Assembly: GCA_036322835.1 (NCBI GenBank)
Contig: AP027304.1
Span: 3,720,001 to 3,784,000, forward strand
Direction of reading: 5' to 3'
Length of the DNA: 64,000 nt
DNA from: Tenuifilaceae bacterium CYCD
GTDB lineage: Bacteria > Bacteroidota > Bacteroidia > Bacteroidales > Tenuifilaceae
Part shown: positions 60,209 through 64,000 of the stretch, piece after piece
How the letters are laid out: every line of letters starts with the position of its first letter
Numbering within the stretch: position 1 is the first letter of the stretch
The notes under the pieces: model-generated
Database searches by the model: none
Told to the model about the DNA's origin: nothing
The model's input: the letters and a program-made list of their open reading frames with translations, nothing else
Program-made: the position numbers and the translations under genes

Positions 60209-62707
60209 ATGAATAAATCTATTTCGCTGACATTAGCATTTACTCTTTTCAGTTTATTTATTTTTGGACAGAATACACCCGCCACAAAGGCCAACTACGA
60301 ACTACCAGCACGATTCTCCCCAAAGAAAATGGAGAAGATGGTTTTTAGCACCTCGGTGCAAACCCATTGGTTAAAGAACAGCACCCGTTTCTGGTATAGT
60401 TACGAAACTACAAATGGCAAAACCTACTACATTGTCGATCCTCCGAAACGATCAAAGAATGTACTCTTCGACAATGTGAATATGGCGGCTCAGCTATCAC
60501 GTTTAACCAAGGAGCCTTTCGATGCTCAGCATCTTCCCATTCAGAATATAAAATTCATCAAGAATGAAACTGTTATCCAATTTGAAGTTAAGAGCACCTT
60601 GGTTGACGAGGATAAGAAAGATGATGAAGAAAACGACATGAAGCAAAAAAAGGACAAGAAATCGAATGGTAAGCCCGATAAGAAAACATACTACTTTGAG
60701 TACGATTTGGGTTCCGGCAAGCTAGTCCTTTTGGAGGATTACAAAAAGCCTAAGGATAATCCTGAATGGGCTAATATATCACCCAACGGAGAAATGGTTG
60801 TATTCAGCAAAAAGTTCAACCTTTACTGGATGGATAAATCCAACTACGAAAAGGCTCTTAAGAACGAAGACGATTCAACCATTGTAGAGCATCAACTTAC
60901 CAAGGATGGAGAAAAGGATTACAGCTATGGACATAGCGAAAAGGAGGAGGATAATGTGGTTGAAGTTAAAAATGCAGATAAACGTAAACCTGCTTGGATT
61001 ACCTGGTCGCACGACTCAAAGTTCTTTGCCATGACCCGCTCCGATATGCGAAATGTAAAGGATTTATGGGTGGTAAAAACCTTATCGAGTCCACGTCCAA
61101 CCCTCGAAACTTATAAATACCACATGCCAGGCGAAAAGGAGGCTCCTATTGATGAACTACTAATATTCGACTTGGCTAAAGATACAATTATCAAACCCGA
61201 TGTTAGCGCATTTAAAGATCAGGATTTGATGATACTGAACGCTCCATTGAAATCAAGCGACAGGGATAACGACTATAATGCCACAAAATGGCTATCGAAA
61301 TACAATGATAGGCTTTACTTCATACGCTCATCGCGCGATTTAAAACGTATTGATGTATGCTATGCCGATCCCACAACAGGAAAAGTTACTCCTGTTATTG
61401 AGGAACGACTAAACACCTACATCAATTTTGGAGGCATAACATTAACAAATAACGAGAAAGAACTCATACATTGGTCCGAGCGCGATGGCTGGGGTCATTT
61501 CTACCTTTACGATAACAATGGAAAACTAATCCGCCAAATTACATCAGGAGCATTCCACTGTGAAGATGTTGTTGGGGTTGACGAAACCACAAAAACACTA
61601 TACTTTACAACTAACGGAAAAGAATCCGATGAGGATCCATACTACTACCATCTATATCGGGTTAACCTTGATGGAAGCGGATTTAAACTACTCAACAAGG
61701 GCAATTTCGATCATTCCATCAGTATGGATGATGCTTGTAAATACTTTGTAGACAACTACTCTAGGGTAAATACCACTCCAGAGACTAAACTAATTGATAA
61801 CTATGGAGTTGATATAATGCCTTTGGAAAAAGCCGATTTAAGTTTACTTTTCCAAGCAGGCTACAAATTCCCCGAACCTTTCAAGGCAAAAGCAGCCGAT
61901 GGAATTACCGATATTTACGGTGTAATCTACAAACCTTTCGATTTTGACTCCACAAGACAATATCCACTTATTGAGTATGTTTACCCAGGGCCTCAAACCG
62001 AAGCAGTAAATAAATCGTTCTCAACCCGCATGGATCGTATCGATAGATTGGCTCAATTTGGTTTTGTGGTAATTACACTGGGTAATAGAGGCGGACATCC
62101 GGCTCGTTCTAAATGGTACCACAACTATGGTTACGGCAATTTACGCAACTACGGTTTAGCCGATAAAAAGGCTGTTGCCGAACAACTGGCTTACCGGCAT
62201 AACTATATAGATATAAACCGTGTAGGTATTCACGGACACTCGGGCGGTGGATTTATGACCGCTGCGGCACTCCTCACCTACCCCGATTTCTTCAAAGTTG
62301 GTGTTTCCAATGCCGGCAACCACGAAAATAATATCTACAACCGCTGGTGGAGCGAAACTCATCATGGAGTTAAAGAAATTGCTGACACAAGCGGAAATGT
62401 TAACTTTGAGTATGAAATTGAAAAGAACTCCGAAATTGCAAAAAATTTAAAAGGTCACTTGCTGCTAACCACTGGCGAAATTGATAACAACGTTCATCCG
62501 GGCAACACAATCCGTTTGGCGAATGCGCTTATTAGAGCCAATAAACGTTTTGATTTCTTCATGTTCCCCGGCCAGCGTCATGGATATGGCGATATGACAG
62601 AGTACTACTTCTGGCTCATGGGCGATTATTTCTGCAAACACCTTCTGGGCGATTACTCTCACGATATAGATGTTATACAAATGAACATTGACAACGAAAA
62701 AAGATAG
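60209..62707 (+). CDS. S9 family prolyl oligopeptidase (DPP4-like)
   Basis: An 832-residue exported serine peptidase with signal peptide (residues 1-20), an N-terminal beta-propeller domain and a C-terminal alpha/beta-hydrolase. The nucleophile is in VGIHGHSGGGFMTAAALL, Asp lies in TTGEIDNNVHPGNT and His in FPGQRHGYG, so the triad is complete. A charged low-complexity insert (DEDKKDDEENDMKQKKDKKS, near residues 132-150) interrupts the propeller. It probably removes dipeptides from peptides in the periplasm. A terminator follows. Confidence 0.93.
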   Translation: MNKSISLTLAFTLFSLFIFGQNTPATKANYELPARFSPKKMEKMVFSTSVQTHWLKNSTRFWYSYETTNGKTYYIVDPPKRSKNVLFDNVNMAAQLSRLTKEPFDAQHLPIQNIKFIKNETVIQFEVKSTLVDEDKKDDEENDMKQKKDKKSNGKPDKKTYYFEYDLGSGKLVLLEDYKKPKDNPEWANISPNGEMVVFSKKFNLYWMDKSNYEKALKNEDDSTIVEHQLTKDGEKDYSYGHSEKEEDNVVEVKNADKRKPAWITWSHDSKFFAMTRSDMRNVKDLWVVKTLSSPRPTLETYKYHMPGEKEAPIDELLIFDLAKDTIIKPDVSAFKDQDLMILNAPLKSSDRDNDYNATKWLSKYNDRLYFIRSSRDLKRIDVCYADPTTGKVTPVIEERLNTYINFGGITLTNNEKELIHWSERDGWGHFYLYDNNGKLIRQITSGAFHCEDVVGVDETTKTLYFTTNGKESDEDPYYYHLYRVNLDGSGFKLLNKGNFDHSISMDDACKYFVDNYSRVNTTPETKLIDNYGVDIMPLEKADLSLLFQAGYKFPEPFKAKAADGITDIYGVIYKPFDFDSTRQYPLIEYVYPGPQTEAVNKSFSTRMDRIDRLAQFGFVVITLGNRGGHPARSKWYHNYGYGNLRNYGLADKKAVAEQLAYRHNYIDINRVGIHGHSGGGFMTAAALLTYPDFFKVGVSNAGNHENNIYNRWWSETHHGVKEIADTSGNVNFEYEIEKNSEIAKNLKGHLLLTTGEIDNNVHPGNTIRLANALIRANKRFDFFMFPGQRHGYGDMTEYYFWLMGDYFCKHLLGDYSHDIDVIQMNIDNEKR

Positions 62708-62729
62708 TTTTGAATTTTACTATTTACTC

Positions 62730-62761
62730 AAGGGCTGCCAGAATAAACCGGGCAGCCCTTT
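62730..62761 (+). terminator. Terminator of the S9 peptidase gene
   Basis: AAGGGCTGCC/GGCAGCCCTT (62730-62760) with an eleven-base loop. The T-tract after it is short. Confidence 0.85.
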
Positions 62762-62843
62762 GTTTATTTCAACATTGAATAAAATTTGATCTACACAAAC
62801 ATTTTTATCACAAAAAAATTAAATTTATAGCAAATACCTAGCT

Positions 62844-64000
62844 ATGAAAAGTTTGAAATTATTTTTCGTTTGTATGGCACTTACTGCAAATTTACTTGCC
62901 CAGCAAAATGCTGACAGTTTATTACAAATAATAAAAAGTGATACTAACGATTCCATCAAGATTAAAGCACTTTTAGGTTTAGCCAATGAATATATCTACA
63001 TAAATACGGATTCAGCCCTTTTATTTACAAACGATGCATCTCGTATTGCAACAAAGCAGAAGGATACAATTCTACTCATCAGAGTTGAAACAGTCTATGG
63101 ATATATTTACAATACCAAGGGAGACTATTCTGCCGCCCGAAATCATTTTGAACATGTATTAAAGTACGCCATTGATAGAAAAGACTCAGGTTTAATAGGT
63201 TCATCCTACGGAAATATCGGTAATTCTTACCTATACGAAAAGAAAACTAGTTTAGCCATAGATCATTTTCTTAAAGCCCTCGATATATTTGAAAAGAAAA
63301 AAAACATAAAGGGCATCGCTACAGTATATGGTGTTTTAGGGAATCTCTACTTGTCATTAGACAAGTATGATATGGCATTGAACTACTACAAAAAAGGACT
63401 GGAACTTTTCGAAAAAATTGGATGGAAATCCTACGTAGCTACCTCTATGATGAACATTGGAATTATCTATAAAAACAAAAACGAGTACAATCAAGCCATC
63501 GATTATTTCAACAAAGCGCATAAAATTCATTTAGAATTAGGTAATTTTTATGAAGCAGCACAGTGCGTTGGCAATATGGGTGGTGTAGAGTTCTCGAGAG
63601 GTAACTATTACAAGTCCATTGAGTACCATAAAAAATCGTTAGAAGCATTAAACAAAGTAAACGTTCCAAGGGATATTGGAGTTAGCTTAATGAGCATTGG
63701 AGTATGCTACGATAGTTTAAAAAACTACCCAATGGCCAGCTATTACTATAAAAAATCGTTAGAAAAGATTGATTCGACCGATCATCCTAGCATGAAGTCA
63801 ACCTTGGCATTCCAGATATATAAGGTCAGCAAAAAGGTTAATGATCTGGAGAATGCTTTAAAATACCATGAACTATTCATGGACTATAATGACACATTAA
63901 TAAATCGTGAAAACAGGAAGAACCTCGACGATTTACTCACTAAATACGAAACAGCCCAAAAGGAAAAAGAAATTGAACTCCAAAAGGGAAAAATAAAACT
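62844..64000 (+). CDS. Partial TPR-containing sensor or regulator
   Basis: The frame begins at an ATG at 62844 and is still open at the right edge, so the 3' end is missing. A signal peptide (MKSLKLFFVCMALTANLLAQ) is followed by six or more TPR units, for example YGNIGNSYLYEKKTSLAIDH and MNIGIIYKNKNEYNQAIDYF. The visible end enters a charged helix (KYETAQKEKEIELQKGKIKL). This layout is shared by Bacteroidota TPR sensor histidine kinases, SpoIIE-type phosphatases and LuxR/AraC-like regulators with a periplasmic TPR. Which output domain follows cannot be seen. Confidence 0.85.
   Translation, partial: MKSLKLFFVCMALTANLLAQQNADSLLQIIKSDTNDSIKIKALLGLANEYIYINTDSALLFTNDASRIATKQKDTILLIRVETVYGYIYNTKGDYSAARNHFEHVLKYAIDRKDSGLIGSSYGNIGNSYLYEKKTSLAIDHFLKALDIFEKKKNIKGIATVYGVLGNLYLSLDKYDMALNYYKKGLELFEKIGWKSYVATSMMNIGIIYKNKNEYNQAIDYFNKAHKIHLELGNFYEAAQCVGNMGGVEFSRGNYYKSIEYHKKSLEALNKVNVPRDIGVSLMSIGVCYDSLKNYPMASYYYKKSLEKIDSTDHPSMKSTLAFQIYKVSKKVNDLENALKYHELFMDYNDTLINRENRKNLDDLLTKYETAQKEKEIELQKGKIK

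Noticed and set aside
1-64000. CRISPR arrays, insertion sequences and rRNA genes
   Set aside because: No regularly spaced repeats, transposase motifs or rRNA-like tracts were seen on either strand.

Overview
The window is a chromosomal segment of a low-GC member of the Bacteroidota, probably near the Bacteroidales/Marinilabiliales. The sequence supports this in two ways. Several transcription units carry the phylum-specific promoter (TTG, about 19-23 bases, TAnnTTTG) instead of a sigma70 -35/-10 pair. The gene content also fits: DUF5916 outer-membrane protein, C69, M3, M14 and S9 peptidases, tandem FKBP lipoproteins, and ribonuclease Y next to zapA. I see no rRNA, insertion sequence, integrase or CRISPR array. 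Genus cannot be told from the sequence alone.

Bases 1-20,700 hold a surface-polysaccharide locus, nearly all on the minus strand. The far part (1.1-11.2 kb) is visibly more AT-rich. It encodes a Wzx-type flippase, an EpsG/Wzy-type polymerase, three glycosyltransferases, three hexapeptide acyltransferases, a polysaccharide deacetylase and two sugar-nucleotide SDR enzymes. The promoter-proximal part makes precursors: RfbA/B/C for dTDP-4-keto-rhamnose, UDP-glucose dehydrogenase plus a UDP-glucuronate 4-epimerase for UDP-GalA, and a WbpA/B/E/D set for a diacetamido-uronic acid. A terminator and a 44-base imperfect palindrome separate the Wbp-type genes from the rest. The initiating phosphoglycosyltransferase and the export machinery are not in view.

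Bases 20.7-42 kb are housekeeping and envelope genes: rny, a 6S-like RNA, zapA, an M23 peptidase, an LpxL-type acyltransferase, anmK, a C69 dipeptidase, rplS with a structured leader, tRNA-Arg, a TetR regulator, a thioesterase, a DUF5916 protein, msrA, an M3 peptidase, an amidohydrolase-like lipoprotein, a KamA-family radical SAM enzyme and an MFS transporter. Bases 42.1-46.1 kb form a small accessory patch: a WYL regulator and five unrecognised proteins, one built of repeated [N/D]W motifs.

Bases 46-64 kb return to core functions: an MBL hydrolase, a BASS-type transporter, an RsmI-like methyltransferase, nrnA with three FKBP lipoproteins, ndk, recF with a DUF721 gene, a TPR membrane protein, ribH, a tRNA-Thr/Tyr/Thr cluster, an M14 peptidase, a chemoreceptor, an S9 peptidase and a truncated TPR protein. 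I did not find a complete new multi-gene system. The strongest unexplained signals are a 19-base inverted repeat bracketing the MFS promoter and start codon, a KamA-family enzyme lacking both lysine-recognition aspartates, an amidohydrolase with eroded metal ligands, the WYL-side accessory patch, and the rplS leader with pseudoknot potential.
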